From positions 1,178,001 through 1,242,000 of the forward strand of contig OZ251531.1 in the NCBI GenBank assembly GCA_965243185.1: 64,000 nt of DNA, read 5' to 3'. The stretch comes from CBDBCU01 sp965243185 (lineage in GTDB: Bacteria; Chloroflexota; Dehalococcoidia; Lucifugimonadales; UBA3495). The translations under genes were made by a program, and so were the position numbers. This document shows positions 15,588-23,801 of this stretch, piece by piece (positions within the stretch are counted from its first letter, which is position 1; the number at the start of each line of letters is the position of its first letter). The notes under the pieces are model-generated. The model worked only from the letters and a program-made list of their open reading frames with translations. It made no database searches and was not told the origin of the DNA.

Positions 15588-16091
15588 TTGGCAGCTACGG
15601 TGGAACAAATCCGCGCCCTGCGGGAACAGACCGGGGCCGGTATTATGGATTGCAAGAAAGCCCTGGAGGAAAACGGGGGAGACCTGAACAAGGCGGTGGA
15701 AGCCCTGCGGCAGAAGGGATTTGCCCAAGCCGCCCGGCGGGCCGACCGGGATACTACGGAAGGTGTCATCGAAGCCTACATCCACACCGGCGGCCGGGTG
15801 GGCGCGCTGGTGGAACTGGGCTGCGAAACGGACTTTGTGGCCCGCACCCCTGAGTTCAAGCAGCTGGCCCACGACATCGCGATGCAGGTGGCGGCGATGG
15901 GGCCGGTCTATTTGACGGCCGCCGACATTGCCGCCGAGGATGACCGCCCGGCCAACCAAGTCAGCCTGTTACAGCAGACCTTTATCAAGGACAGCTCCAA
16001 GGTGGTGGGCGATATTGTCCAGGAACTGGCGGCCAAGGTCGGGGAAAATGTGCGGGTGGTGCGGTTCAGCCGCCTGGCCTTGGAAGAGTAG
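15588..16091 (+). CDS. tsf: Elongation factor Ts, short form
   Basis: EF-Ts exchanges GDP for GTP on EF-Tu. The N-terminal UBA-like domain (VEQIRALREQTGAGIMDCKKALEE, then GDLNKAVEALRQKG) and the EF-Tu contact motif (ELGCETDFVARTPEF) are intact. At 167 residues it is far shorter than the 283 of E. coli and lacks the second core subdomain, as in other short bacterial forms. The start is TTG 15588, with GGGAGGA just upstream and no competing ATG. pyrH follows directly. Confidence 0.94.
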   Translation: MAATVEQIRALREQTGAGIMDCKKALEENGGDLNKAVEALRQKGFAQAARRADRDTTEGVIEAYIHTGGRVGALVELGCETDFVARTPEFKQLAHDIAMQVAAMGPVYLTAADIAAEDDRPANQVSLLQQTFIKDSSKVVGDIVQELAAKVGENVRVVRFSRLALEE

Positions 16092-16097
16092 CCCGCT

Positions 16098-16838
16098 TTG
16101 TCGGAAGCGATGCCTGCGGTCAAGTATCAACGGGTGCTGCTGAAGTTGAGCGGCGAGTCGCTGAAGGGTTCGACTCCGGCCGGCATTGACCCGGATGCGG
16201 TCAATTATCTGGCGCAGCAGATTGGCGAAGCGCATCAAATGGGTTTGCAGTTGGCGATCGTCATCGGCGGCGGCAATATCTGGCGGGGCGGGCAGGCCGA
16301 GCTGCGGGGGATGGACCGGGCGACGGCCGATTATTCGGGGATGCTGGCGACGGTGATTAACGCCCTGGCGTTGCAGGATGCTTTGGAAAAGCGGGGCATT
16401 ATCACCCGCACCCAAAGCGCGCTGCAAATTCAGGCGGTGGCCGAGCCGTACATCCGCCGCCGGGCGATGCGGCATCTGGAAAAGGGGCGGGTGGTCATTT
16501 TTTCCGCCGGCACCGGCAATCCCTTTATGACCACCGACACGGCCTCGGCGCTGCGGGCTTTGGAAATCGGTGCCGAAGTGTTGCTGATGGCGAAAAACAA
16601 TGTGGACGGCGTCTATGACTCCAATCCCCATCAGAACCCGGATGCCCAACGCTTTATTAACCTGGACTATCTGGAAGCTCTGAACCGGCGTTTGGGGGTG
16701 ATGGACTCGACCGCCGTATCCCTGTGTATGGAGAATAACCTGCCGATAGTGGTGTTCAACATATTTGAGCAGGGCAGTATGGGGCGCATCCTCAGCGGCG
16801 ACCCGGTGGGGACGACGATCGGGAATGGGGGCGGGTAG
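16098..16838 (+). CDS. pyrH: Uridylate kinase (UMP kinase)
   Basis: Phosphorylates UMP to UDP in pyrimidine nucleotide synthesis; cytoplasmic hexamer. Family motifs are YQRVLLKLSGESL, IVIGGGNIWRG, TRTQSALQIQAVAEPYIRRRAMRHLEKGRVVIF, GTGNPFMTTDTAS, and MAKNNVDGVYDSNP. TTG 16098 has GGAAGAG nine bases upstream; ATG 16110 is an alternative that drops four residues. The stop at 16838 is only three bases before the ATG of a restriction endonuclease gene, so the RM system is in the same transcription unit. Confidence 0.95.
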   Translation: MSEAMPAVKYQRVLLKLSGESLKGSTPAGIDPDAVNYLAQQIGEAHQMGLQLAIVIGGGNIWRGGQAELRGMDRATADYSGMLATVINALALQDALEKRGIITRTQSALQIQAVAEPYIRRRAMRHLEKGRVVIFSAGTGNPFMTTDTASALRALEIGAEVLLMAKNNVDGVYDSNPHQNPDAQRFINLDYLEALNRRLGVMDSTAVSLCMENNLPIVVFNIFEQGSMGRILSGDPVGTTIGNGGG

Positions 16839-16841
16839 AAT

Positions 16842-17855
16842 ATGGCCAGCGGACGCACCATCAGTGCCAGCTTCCTGACCGGCTTGGATGACCGGGTTAT
16901 TCGGCTGTGCCAGAGCATATCCGCCGCCACTAGCGAAGCTATAACCGGCGTGGACAAACAGCGTGACTTCGCCAAACAGTACGAGAAAATCAGTGCCACC
17001 CGGGACGCTGGCACTGGGAGAGAGGGAAAGAAACTGCAAAGGGACGCCCTTTGCACCCGGGGACGGCAAGGCAAAGCCCCTTTCTCCAACCGAAACCTGC
17101 GCTGGCATCCTCTGGTAGTTGCCGCCGGGAAGCCGCCTTTTGCCAAGGAGATTGAACGGATTGAAATTCGGGGAACCGGCGACACGCAAACCTTTAGCTT
17201 TGTCATCAAAGACGCCCGGGGCCGCCAGAGCAAATTTCCTGCGGACAAGGTTTATTGTATGCCGGAAAGGTTCGTTGTCCTGCCCGAACATTGGGAGCCC
17301 TACATCGAGTCGTTAAGGCATCGGTCAGATGCTTTTTGGACGCGGAATTCTTGCGTCATTGCGGCACAGGAATCCTGCGACTGGTGGGACGCTGTAGAGA
17401 CCTATGCCGTTCTAGGCATCGCTATCGCCGTCGATTTTTACGGGGCGGACTTTGACAAACTGCACGGAAAAGTAGTTTCGCTGTTGCAGGGTCAGACCGT
17501 TGATAAGTCAGTTTCATTGCCAACCTCTGCCTTACCGGCAGCCGGCGATGATATTTTGCAGTGTCCCTTGTGTCGCCGCCGGGTGTCGGCAAAATTGGAG
17601 GATTTTCGGAAAGCGGAACGCGGCGAAACTTGGCAACCGGCTTGGCGTACTTCCAAGCGGAACGAGGGAAACGACTCAAGCATCCAGCTGATGCACATCA
17701 ATCCGCTGGTGGAAAGGGAAATCCGACACCGGGCCGATAATGTCCGCTACGGCCACCGTTGGTGTAATGTTGCGATGACCGACCATTCTCTGGACGAAAT
17801 TTTGGACCTTATGGAGTACGTGGTGCAAGCCCGCAACCGAGAGGGCAAATGGTAA
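16842..17855 (+). CDS. HNH-type type II restriction endonuclease, BstXI-like
   Basis: A 337-residue predicted nuclease. The C-terminal domain has CPLCRRRVS (241-249), LMHINPL (H285), N300 and YGHRWCNVAMTDHSLDEIL, a zinc-bound HNH/beta-beta-alpha fold. I recall this arrangement from BstXI-type enzymes, but the family name rests on memory. BstXI cuts CCANNNNNNTGG; specificity here is unknown. It overlaps the methyltransferase gene by ATGGTAA and starts three bases after pyrH. Codons 50-72 contain two perfect hairpins (16991-17054) that may be an in-frame insertion. Confidence 0.75.
   Translation: MASGRTISASFLTGLDDRVIRLCQSISAATSEAITGVDKQRDFAKQYEKISATRDAGTGREGKKLQRDALCTRGRQGKAPFSNRNLRWHPLVVAAGKPPFAKEIERIEIRGTGDTQTFSFVIKDARGRQSKFPADKVYCMPERFVVLPEHWEPYIESLRHRSDAFWTRNSCVIAAQESCDWWDAVETYAVLGIAIAVDFYGADFDKLHGKVVSLLQGQTVDKSVSLPTSALPAAGDDILQCPLCRRRVSAKLEDFRKAERGETWQPAWRTSKRNEGNDSSIQLMHINPLVEREIRHRADNVRYGHRWCNVAMTDHSLDEILDLMEYVVQARNREGKW
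16991..17054. repeat. Two adjacent hairpins inside the restriction endonuclease gene
   Basis: CAGTGCCA (16991-16998) pairs with TGGCACTG (17009-17016), and GCAAAGGG (17036-17043) with CCCTTTGC (17047-17054); both pairs are perfect. They encode a basic, odd stretch (TRDAGTGREGKKLQRDAL). This looks like a small palindromic element tolerated in frame. Confidence 0.5.
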
Positions 17856-19855
17856 CGCCCGATTTTTCCATCCCGTCGTCTTGGCAAGGGGCAAAGCCGC
17901 TCCGCTTGGTCGACTTGCAGCCGGTCAACAACCTGAAAGTGATTTTCCGGGAGATACGGGATTACTTTGCCGGCAATGTGACCGGCATCACCCGGGACGA
18001 GAAAATCGCGCAAAACATTATGCGCCTGCTGTTTTGCAAGATTTACGATGAAAAAAACAGCGTCGGGTTGGCAGAGTTTGCTAACCGTCCTGAGGAGAAT
18101 GTCAACCGGCTCCAAGGGCGGGTCAACAAGCTGTTCGACGAGGTGAAAAATACTTACTCCGGGATTTTCGAGCGGGACGAAAAAATCGAAATCGGGCCGG
18201 CGGATTTGTCTTTCATCGTGGCAAAATTGGAGAGTTACTCCATTTTGCAAGCCGACCGGGATGTTATCGGGGATGCTTTCGAGGAGCTGATTAGCTCCGC
18301 TTTCCGGGGCAGCGAGGGCCAGTTCTTTACCCCGCGGAATGTCGTTCGGATGATGATTGACGTTCTTTCACCCCGAGCCGGCGACCGGATTATTGACCCG
18401 GCTTGCGGCAGTGGCGGCTTTCTGGCCTATACCCTGCGCTATTACCTTTCCCGCAATGAACGGGACTTCTGCCTTGCCGGGATTGAGAAAGACAGCTTTC
18501 TGGCAACTATCGCCAAAGTTTATCTCTCTCTCTTGGGCGATGCAGACTACCATATCTATTGCGCGAACAGCCTGGAAAACCCGGGGCAGTGGAGCCAAGC
18601 GGTAAGGGAAAATATCGCGTGTGGGCAGTTTGATATTGTCCTCACTAACCCGCCCTTTGGCGCGAAAATCCCGGTTTTGGGCGAAGGTCTGCTGGGGCAG
18701 TACCAACTAGGCCATCGCTGGCAAAAACAGGGCGGATGGCGTCGCACCGACAAAGTGCTGGAGCGGCAGTCTCCGCAGGTTCTGTTTATTGAACGCTGCT
18801 TGCAATTGCTAAAAGAAGGCGGCAAGCTCGGCATCGTACTGCCGGAAGGAGTTTTCGGCAATCCGTCCGACCGGTACATCTGGGAATACATCTCCGGCGT
18901 AAGCTCGGTTATCGGAGTAGTCAGCCTGCCGCAAGAGACCTTTCAACCCAGCACCCACACCAAAACCAGCGTACTTTTCCTGGAGAAAAAACCCGCCCGG
19001 CGCGACTTGTTTATGGCTATCGCCAATACGGTGGGCCATAACAAAAACGGCAAGCCGATTTACAAGACGGACACCCCGTCCGGGGATAAAGTTTTGGACG
19101 ACGAAGTATCAACAATCGCCCAAAACTACGGAGCGGCTGGCCTTTGGGAATACGGGAAAAGCGCCAATCACTTGGGATTCCGCATACGCTACGCGGATCT
19201 GGTTGACCAGATTTTCGTCCCGGCGTACTACAACCCGGAAATCCGCAAGGAATTAGAGGATTTGCGGCGCAGCGGGAAATACTCCCTGGTATCCATCGGC
19301 GAACTGGTTGACCAGAAAGTTCTGCAAATCACCCGGGGCGATGAAATCGGTTCCCAGCATTACGGCACGGGCAAGGTGCCGTTTATCCGAACCAGCGACA
19401 TTGTGAACTGGGAAATCAAGTTCGACCCCATCAAGTGCGTCGCCGAGGAGGTGTACGCGGAATACCGGCGGCTCCAAGACATTCAGGAGAAGGACATCCT
19501 GTTGGTCAGCGATGGCACTTTCCTTATCGGGCGTACGGCCATTGTTACCCGGCTGGACTTGAAAATCATCATCCAGAGCCACCTCAAGAAAATACGGGTC
19601 TTGAATCAGGACTTCATCGACCCCTACTATCTGTTCTATCTGCTGAACAGCAAAGTAGTGCGGAAACAGATTGACGCCAAGACCTTTGTGCAGGCCACCA
19701 TTTCCACCATCGGCAACCGTTTCAACGAAGTCGCGCTGCCCATCAGCAAAGACCCGGCCGAAGTCGGGAAAATCGCCGCCGAAATCTCGGCTATCATTGA
19801 TCAGAAAGCCGAGTTGCGGGAGAAAACCCTGGCAATCGTGGATAGCAGTGTCTAA
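17849..19855 (+). CDS. N6-adenine DNA methyltransferase with fused specificity domain
   Basis: A 668-residue modification enzyme. The helical N-terminal region is HsdM-like (KIAQNIMRLLFCKIYDEKN, SAFRGSEGQFFTPRNVVRMM). SAM motif I is IIDPACGSGGFLAYTL and catalytic motif IV is LTNPPFG. After about residue 450 comes one type-I-style target recognition domain (YSLVSIGELVDQKVLQITRGDE ... VPFIRTSDI) and a helical spacer. One fused half-TRD fits a dimer reading a palindromic interrupted site, as for BstXI. It protects host DNA from the nuclease encoded upstream, whose last codons it overlaps. Confidence 0.88.
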   Translation: MVTPDFSIPSSWQGAKPLRLVDLQPVNNLKVIFREIRDYFAGNVTGITRDEKIAQNIMRLLFCKIYDEKNSVGLAEFANRPEENVNRLQGRVNKLFDEVKNTYSGIFERDEKIEIGPADLSFIVAKLESYSILQADRDVIGDAFEELISSAFRGSEGQFFTPRNVVRMMIDVLSPRAGDRIIDPACGSGGFLAYTLRYYLSRNERDFCLAGIEKDSFLATIAKVYLSLLGDADYHIYCANSLENPGQWSQAVRENIACGQFDIVLTNPPFGAKIPVLGEGLLGQYQLGHRWQKQGGWRRTDKVLERQSPQVLFIERCLQLLKEGGKLGIVLPEGVFGNPSDRYIWEYISGVSSVIGVVSLPQETFQPSTHTKTSVLFLEKKPARRDLFMAIANTVGHNKNGKPIYKTDTPSGDKVLDDEVSTIAQNYGAAGLWEYGKSANHLGFRIRYADLVDQIFVPAYYNPEIRKELEDLRRSGKYSLVSIGELVDQKVLQITRGDEIGSQHYGTGKVPFIRTSDIVNWEIKFDPIKCVAEEVYAEYRRLQDIQEKDILLVSDGTFLIGRTAIVTRLDLKIIIQSHLKKIRVLNQDFIDPYYLFYLLNSKVVRKQIDAKTFVQATISTIGNRFNEVALPISKDPAEVGKIAAEISAIIDQKAELREKTLAIVDSSV

Positions 19856-19958
19856 CGGTTGCAGTAGCAATTCTCCATTGCAAGATGTATGGTATATTAT
19901 TACCGGTCAGTAAGCGGCCGGGATAAAACAGACCAGCAGCCCGGAGGTATTTTTAGTT

Positions 19959-20549
19959 ATGCCGGAACAGGATAATGCCGAAATCCAGTTGACCCCGGAA
20001 GCGGTGCTCCAAGAGGTGGAGCGCAAGATGGGCCGGTCAAGGGAAGCCTTGCAGCGGGAATTGGCGGCGCTCCGTACCGGCCGGGCTACGCCCTCGCTCA
20101 TCGAGAATGTAGCCGTGGATTACTACGGTTCGCCGACGCCGCTGAAGCAGTTGGCTTCGATTTCCGCCCCGGATGCCCGGGCGATCCTGGTGCAGCCCTG
20201 GGACAAGCAGTCGCTGCGGGAAATTGAAAAGAGCCTGATGCGCTCCGACTTGGGCTTTAACCCTTCCAATGACGGCAACATTATCACCGTGCCAATTCCG
20301 CCCCTGAACCAGGAACGGCGGCAGGAACTGGTGCGCCTGCTAAAGCGCAAGATTGAGGAGGGCAAGGTGTCGGTCCGCAATGTGCGCCGGGACGGGTTGG
20401 AAACCCTGCGGAAACTGGAGCGGGACAAGGCGATTTCCCAGGACCAGAACCGCCGCAGTCAGGAGCAGCTGCAAAAGACTACCGATGCCCATATCAAGGA
20501 CATCGACCAAGTTGCCGCCGCTAAAGAGGCGGAGATTATGCAGGTCTAG
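19959..20549 (+). CDS. frr: Ribosome recycling factor
   Basis: Splits post-termination ribosomes together with EF-G. It is 196 residues, slightly longer than usual (185) because of an N-terminal MPEQDNAEIQL. Family motifs: ELAALRTGRATPSLIENVAVDYYGSPTPLKQLASISAPDAR, GNIITVPIPPLNQERRQELV, and the C-terminal helix VRNVRRDGLETLRKLERDK. A GGAGGT lies upstream of ATG 19959. It normally follows pyrH directly; here it is separated by the 3-kb RM pair. The AT-rich 19870-19900 stretch may hold a promoter, but I could not fit a good one. Confidence 0.96.
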   Translation: MPEQDNAEIQLTPEAVLQEVERKMGRSREALQRELAALRTGRATPSLIENVAVDYYGSPTPLKQLASISAPDARAILVQPWDKQSLREIEKSLMRSDLGFNPSNDGNIITVPIPPLNQERRQELVRLLKRKIEEGKVSVRNVRRDGLETLRKLERDKAISQDQNRRSQEQLQKTTDAHIKDIDQVAAAKEAEIMQV

Positions 20550-20565
20550 GGACTTGGAGACCGGT

Positions 20566-21393
20566 ATGCCAGCCCGTACCAGTCCGGTTCATTCCCCGGT
20601 TGCTGCTGCCGATTCCGCCGGGCCGGTGGGCGGGGAACGGGCTACGGCCGCGCCGGCTCCGGGGGTAAAAGCGGCGGCCGGGCTTGACCGGCCGTCCGTA
20701 GCGCCGCGTCATGTCGCTATCATTATGGACGGCAATGGGCGCTGGGCCCGGCAGCGGGGTCTGCCCCGGCTGGACGGACACCGGGAAGGGGTGGACGCTA
20801 TCCCCCGGGCGCTGGATTTGATGATTGACCGGGGCGTGGAGTATCTGACCTTGTATGCCTTTTCCACTGAAAATTGGATGCGGCCGTCGGAGGAGGTGAC
20901 GGGCATCATTGAACTGTTTCAGGAAGCCCTGGAGCAGGAAGGCAATCTGCTGATGGAAAAGAAGGTGCGGGTCTTTCACATCGGCCAGACGGAGCGGCTT
21001 TCCCCGGAACTTTGCCAATCCATCGATCGCATCAAGGCGCAGACTGCCGGCAACACTGGCTTGGTACTGAACCTGGCTTTTGACTACGGCGGGCGGCAGG
21101 AGATTCTGGCGGCGGTGCAGCGGCTAATCCGGGAGGGCGTGGCCGCGGAGGAAGTGGATGAAAAGCTGTTCAGCCGGCAATTGTTCACGGCCCATTGCCC
21201 CGACCCGGATTTGATAATCCGCACCGGCGGGGAACTGCGGATCAGCAATTTTCTGTTGTGGCAGTCGGCTTACAGCGAGTATTACCATACCGATACTTTG
21301 TGGCCGGATTTGGACGCGGCCGAACTGGGCAAGGCGTTGGATTCCTTTGGCCGCCGGCAGCGGCGGTTCGGCAACATCCAGCCCGAGGGCTGA
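20566..21393 (+). CDS. uppS: Undecaprenyl diphosphate synthase
   Basis: A cis-prenyltransferase that elongates FPP with IPP to the lipid carrier of peptidoglycan synthesis. Key motifs are HVAIIMDGNGRWARQRGLPRLDGHREG (catalytic Asp and P-loop), LYAFSTENWMRP, and the C-terminal IIRTGGELRISNFLLWQSAYSEYY. ATG 20566, preceded by GGAGA, leaves a 43-residue Ala/Pro-rich leader before the core. It starts 16 bases after frr. The product shares its substrate pool with the hopanoid genes further on. Confidence 0.95.
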   Translation: MPARTSPVHSPVAAADSAGPVGGERATAAPAPGVKAAAGLDRPSVAPRHVAIIMDGNGRWARQRGLPRLDGHREGVDAIPRALDLMIDRGVEYLTLYAFSTENWMRPSEEVTGIIELFQEALEQEGNLLMEKKVRVFHIGQTERLSPELCQSIDRIKAQTAGNTGLVLNLAFDYGGRQEILAAVQRLIREGVAAEEVDEKLFSRQLFTAHCPDPDLIIRTGGELRISNFLLWQSAYSEYYHTDTLWPDLDAAELGKALDSFGRRQRRFGNIQPEG

Positions 21394-21397
21394 AGCC

Positions 21398-22363
21398 TTG
21401 CTCCGGCGGCTGCTCACCGCCCTGGTGGGATTGCCCTTGCTTTTTGCCGCCCTGTGGTGGGGCGGCGTTCATTGGATTGTATTGCTGACGTTGCTGGCGG
21501 CCGGCTTGGGCATCCGGGAATTTTATCGGCTGCGCCCGCCGGAAAGTCATTGTTCGGCAAGGAATGAAGCTCCGGATTCCTTGCTGGTCGCGCCGGTTGA
21601 ACCGCCGCCGGCAACTCCGGTAGCAAAGGGCGCAACCGGCGCTGGCAGGACGCTTTTGCCGTTAGCCTTGGGCATTCCTTGGGTCGCCGCCTTTGTGCTG
21701 GGCGGGTGGGTAGCGGACGGGACGCGACAGTTCTGGATTATTGCTCTAGCCATCCTGGTGGGCGGGGCTTTCCTGTCGTTGCTGTGGCTGATTGCCTTTT
21801 ACCGGGGGCGGCAAGGGCCGGGGCTGGTGGCCTGGCTGGTGGGCGGGCCGGTGTATGTGGGCTTTCTGCTAGCGCATATACCGCTGCTGGCGCAGTTGGG
21901 GGACACCGGGGACATATCCGGTTACGGGTATGAATTGGGGCGCAACTGGTTGCTTTTTGCCTTGCTAACGACCTTTGCCACCGATACCTGGGCGTATTTT
22001 GTCGGACGGTTGGCGGGAAGGCATAAAATGGCGCCGTCACTCAGCCCGGGCAAGACTTGGGAAGGGGCGGCCGGCGGGTTGGCGGCGGCGGTTATCGCCG
22101 CCGTGCTGATGGCGTTGCCGCTGCAACGGTACCTGAACTTGGAACTGGTTTGGTGGCAGCCGGCGTTGCTGGGGGCGGCGGTAGGCATGGCGGCGCAGGG
22201 CGGCGATTTACTGGAGTCGAAACTGAAGCGCATTGCCCAGGTCAAGGATGCCGGCCGCCTTTTCCCCGGACATGGCGGTATGCTGGATCGGTTGGACAGT
22301 CTGCTGCTGACTATTCCGACGGTGTATTACTTGGCGGTGCTGGCGTTGCGCTACGGGGGCTGA
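21398..22363 (+). CDS. cdsA: Phosphatidate cytidylyltransferase (CDP-diglyceride synthase)
   Basis: A membrane enzyme making CDP-diacylglycerol from CTP and phosphatidate. The C-terminal signature SKLKRIAQVKDAGRLFPGHG, continuing GMLDRLDS, matches the CdsA pattern. There are about eight hydrophobic helices in 321 residues. A hydrophilic insertion with Pro-rich sequence (APVEPPPATPVAKGA) follows the second helix. TTG 21398, four bases after the uppS stop, with GAGGG upstream, is the likely start. Confidence 0.92.
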   Translation: MLRRLLTALVGLPLLFAALWWGGVHWIVLLTLLAAGLGIREFYRLRPPESHCSARNEAPDSLLVAPVEPPPATPVAKGATGAGRTLLPLALGIPWVAAFVLGGWVADGTRQFWIIALAILVGGAFLSLLWLIAFYRGRQGPGLVAWLVGGPVYVGFLLAHIPLLAQLGDTGDISGYGYELGRNWLLFALLTTFATDTWAYFVGRLAGRHKMAPSLSPGKTWEGAAGGLAAAVIAAVLMALPLQRYLNLELVWWQPALLGAAVGMAAQGGDLLESKLKRIAQVKDAGRLFPGHGGMLDRLDSLLLTIPTVYYLAVLALRYGG

Positions 22364-22456
22364 CCGGCAAATTCGGCCGGGATTTGTCAAAAGCGCCGTT
22401 ACGGGGTAAAGTGGGAGCCGGTCAGCCGGGTCAAGCAGCTTCAGGGGAGCGGGAAA

Positions 22457-23602
22457 ATGAAAAGAATAGTCGTCCTCGGCTCCACCGGCTCCATCGGTTG
22501 CCAGACCCTGGATATTGTGCGGGCTTTTCCCCGGGAGTTCGAGGTAGTGGGCTTGGCAGCCGGGTCGAATTTGGAACTGCTGCGGCAGCAGGCGGCGGAG
22601 TTTCAGCCCCGATATATTTACTCGCGGGCCGGGACGGCGGATTTGCCGGCCGGGGCGGTCTTTGCGCCAATGGAGGAGATGGTCGGGCTGGAGGGGGTGG
22701 ATTTGGTGATGGTGGCGACCAGCGGGGCCGCCGGGCTGCTGCCTACCTTGAAAGCCCTGCAACAGGGCAAGACGGTAGCCCTGTCGAACAAGGAGCCGAT
22801 TGTGATGGCCGGGCCGACGCTGAAAGCCTGGGAAGGGCGTTACGGCGGGGCCATTCTGCCGGTGGACAGCGAACCCAGCGCCATCTGGCAATGTTTGCAG
22901 GGGGAGAAAGACAATCCCATTCAACGGCTGATTATCACGGCATCCGGGGGGCCGTTCCGCAATACGCCGCTGGACGATATTGCGGCGGCTACTCCGGAAC
23001 AGGCTTTGCAACATCCCACTTGGCGGATGGGGCGTAAGATAACCATTGACTCGGCTACGCTGATTAACAAAGCCTTCGAGGTTATCGAGTCCCATTGGCT
23101 CTTTGGCGTACCTTGGGAAAATATCGAGGTGGTAATTCATCCGCAAAGCACGATCCATTCGATGGTCGAGTTCGCCGATGGGTCGGTGAAAGCGCAACTG
23201 GGGCCGCCGAGTATGCGGCTGCCAATCCAGTACGCCCTGTTTTACCCCCGGCGGTTGGCTAATGACGGGCTGGTGCCGCGGCTGGATACGGGGCTGGCGC
23301 AAGGGCTGGACTTTTACCCGCTGGAGGCGGAACGCTATCCTTGCTTTGGCTTGGCGTTGGATGCGGCGCGGCAGGAGCAGACTTATCCGGCGGCGCTGAG
23401 CGCGGCCGATGAGGTGGCGGTGGACGCTTTTCTGGCGGGGCAAATCGGCTTTGGGGACATTTACCGGGTGCTGGCGTCAACGCTGGCGGCGCATCAGCCG
23501 ACGCCGGGAGAGTCGGTCGAGGAATTGCTGGCGGCGGATGAGTGGGCTACCGGGAAAGCCGGGGAAGTGGTCGCCAAGTTAGCGGCGGCCAAGGGCCGCT
23601 AA
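22457..23602 (+). CDS. dxr: 1-deoxy-D-xylulose 5-phosphate reductoisomerase
   Basis: The first committed enzyme of the MEP isoprenoid pathway: DXP to MEP with NADPH and a divalent metal. NADPH motif LGSTGSIGCQTLDIV; active-site parts are LSNKEPIVMAG, PVDSEPSAIWQ, ASGGPFRNTP, HPTWRMGRK, TIDSATLINKAFEVIE and IHPQSTIHSMVEF. 381 residues, as usual. The His that follows the metal ligands in E. coli (DSEH) is Pro here (DSEP), and the Ser after NKE is Pro. All other catalytic residues are present. ATG 22457 has GGGGAGCGG upstream. It supplies precursors for uppS and the hopanoid genes. Confidence 0.95.
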   Translation: MKRIVVLGSTGSIGCQTLDIVRAFPREFEVVGLAAGSNLELLRQQAAEFQPRYIYSRAGTADLPAGAVFAPMEEMVGLEGVDLVMVATSGAAGLLPTLKALQQGKTVALSNKEPIVMAGPTLKAWEGRYGGAILPVDSEPSAIWQCLQGEKDNPIQRLIITASGGPFRNTPLDDIAAATPEQALQHPTWRMGRKITIDSATLINKAFEVIESHWLFGVPWENIEVVIHPQSTIHSMVEFADGSVKAQLGPPSMRLPIQYALFYPRRLANDGLVPRLDTGLAQGLDFYPLEAERYPCFGLALDAARQEQTYPAALSAADEVAVDAFLAGQIGFGDIYRVLASTLAAHQPTPGESVEELLAADEWATGKAGEVVAKLAAAKGR

Positions 23603-23703
23603 GGGTTCGGCGGGTTAGCGAGGACTGCTGCGGGGATGACTACCGGATATGATGCCGCCGCCGGAGGGGGAGCGTCTGGTATAGAACGTGGAAAGGACGG
23701 GCG

Positions 23704-23735
23704 GCGGCGGATACCGCGTCTATGCTATCCGCCGC
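23704..23735. other. Hairpin in the dxr-rseP spacer
   Basis: GCGGCGGATA (23704-23713) pairs perfectly with TATCCGCCGC (23726-23735) around a 12-base loop. No T tract follows. The 200-base spacer shows no gene. It may modulate read-through into rseP. Confidence 0.4.
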
Positions 23736-23801
23736 TACCCGTCGAGACTTGGCCCGATTTAGGGGCGGGAATATACCCAGTTTTAACAAGGAATGCAGGA
23801 A

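Noticed and set aside
18357..19913. Short frames inside the methylase gene as separate proteins
   Set aside because: The main frame is a complete, motif-bearing methylase; the others lack starts and motifs.
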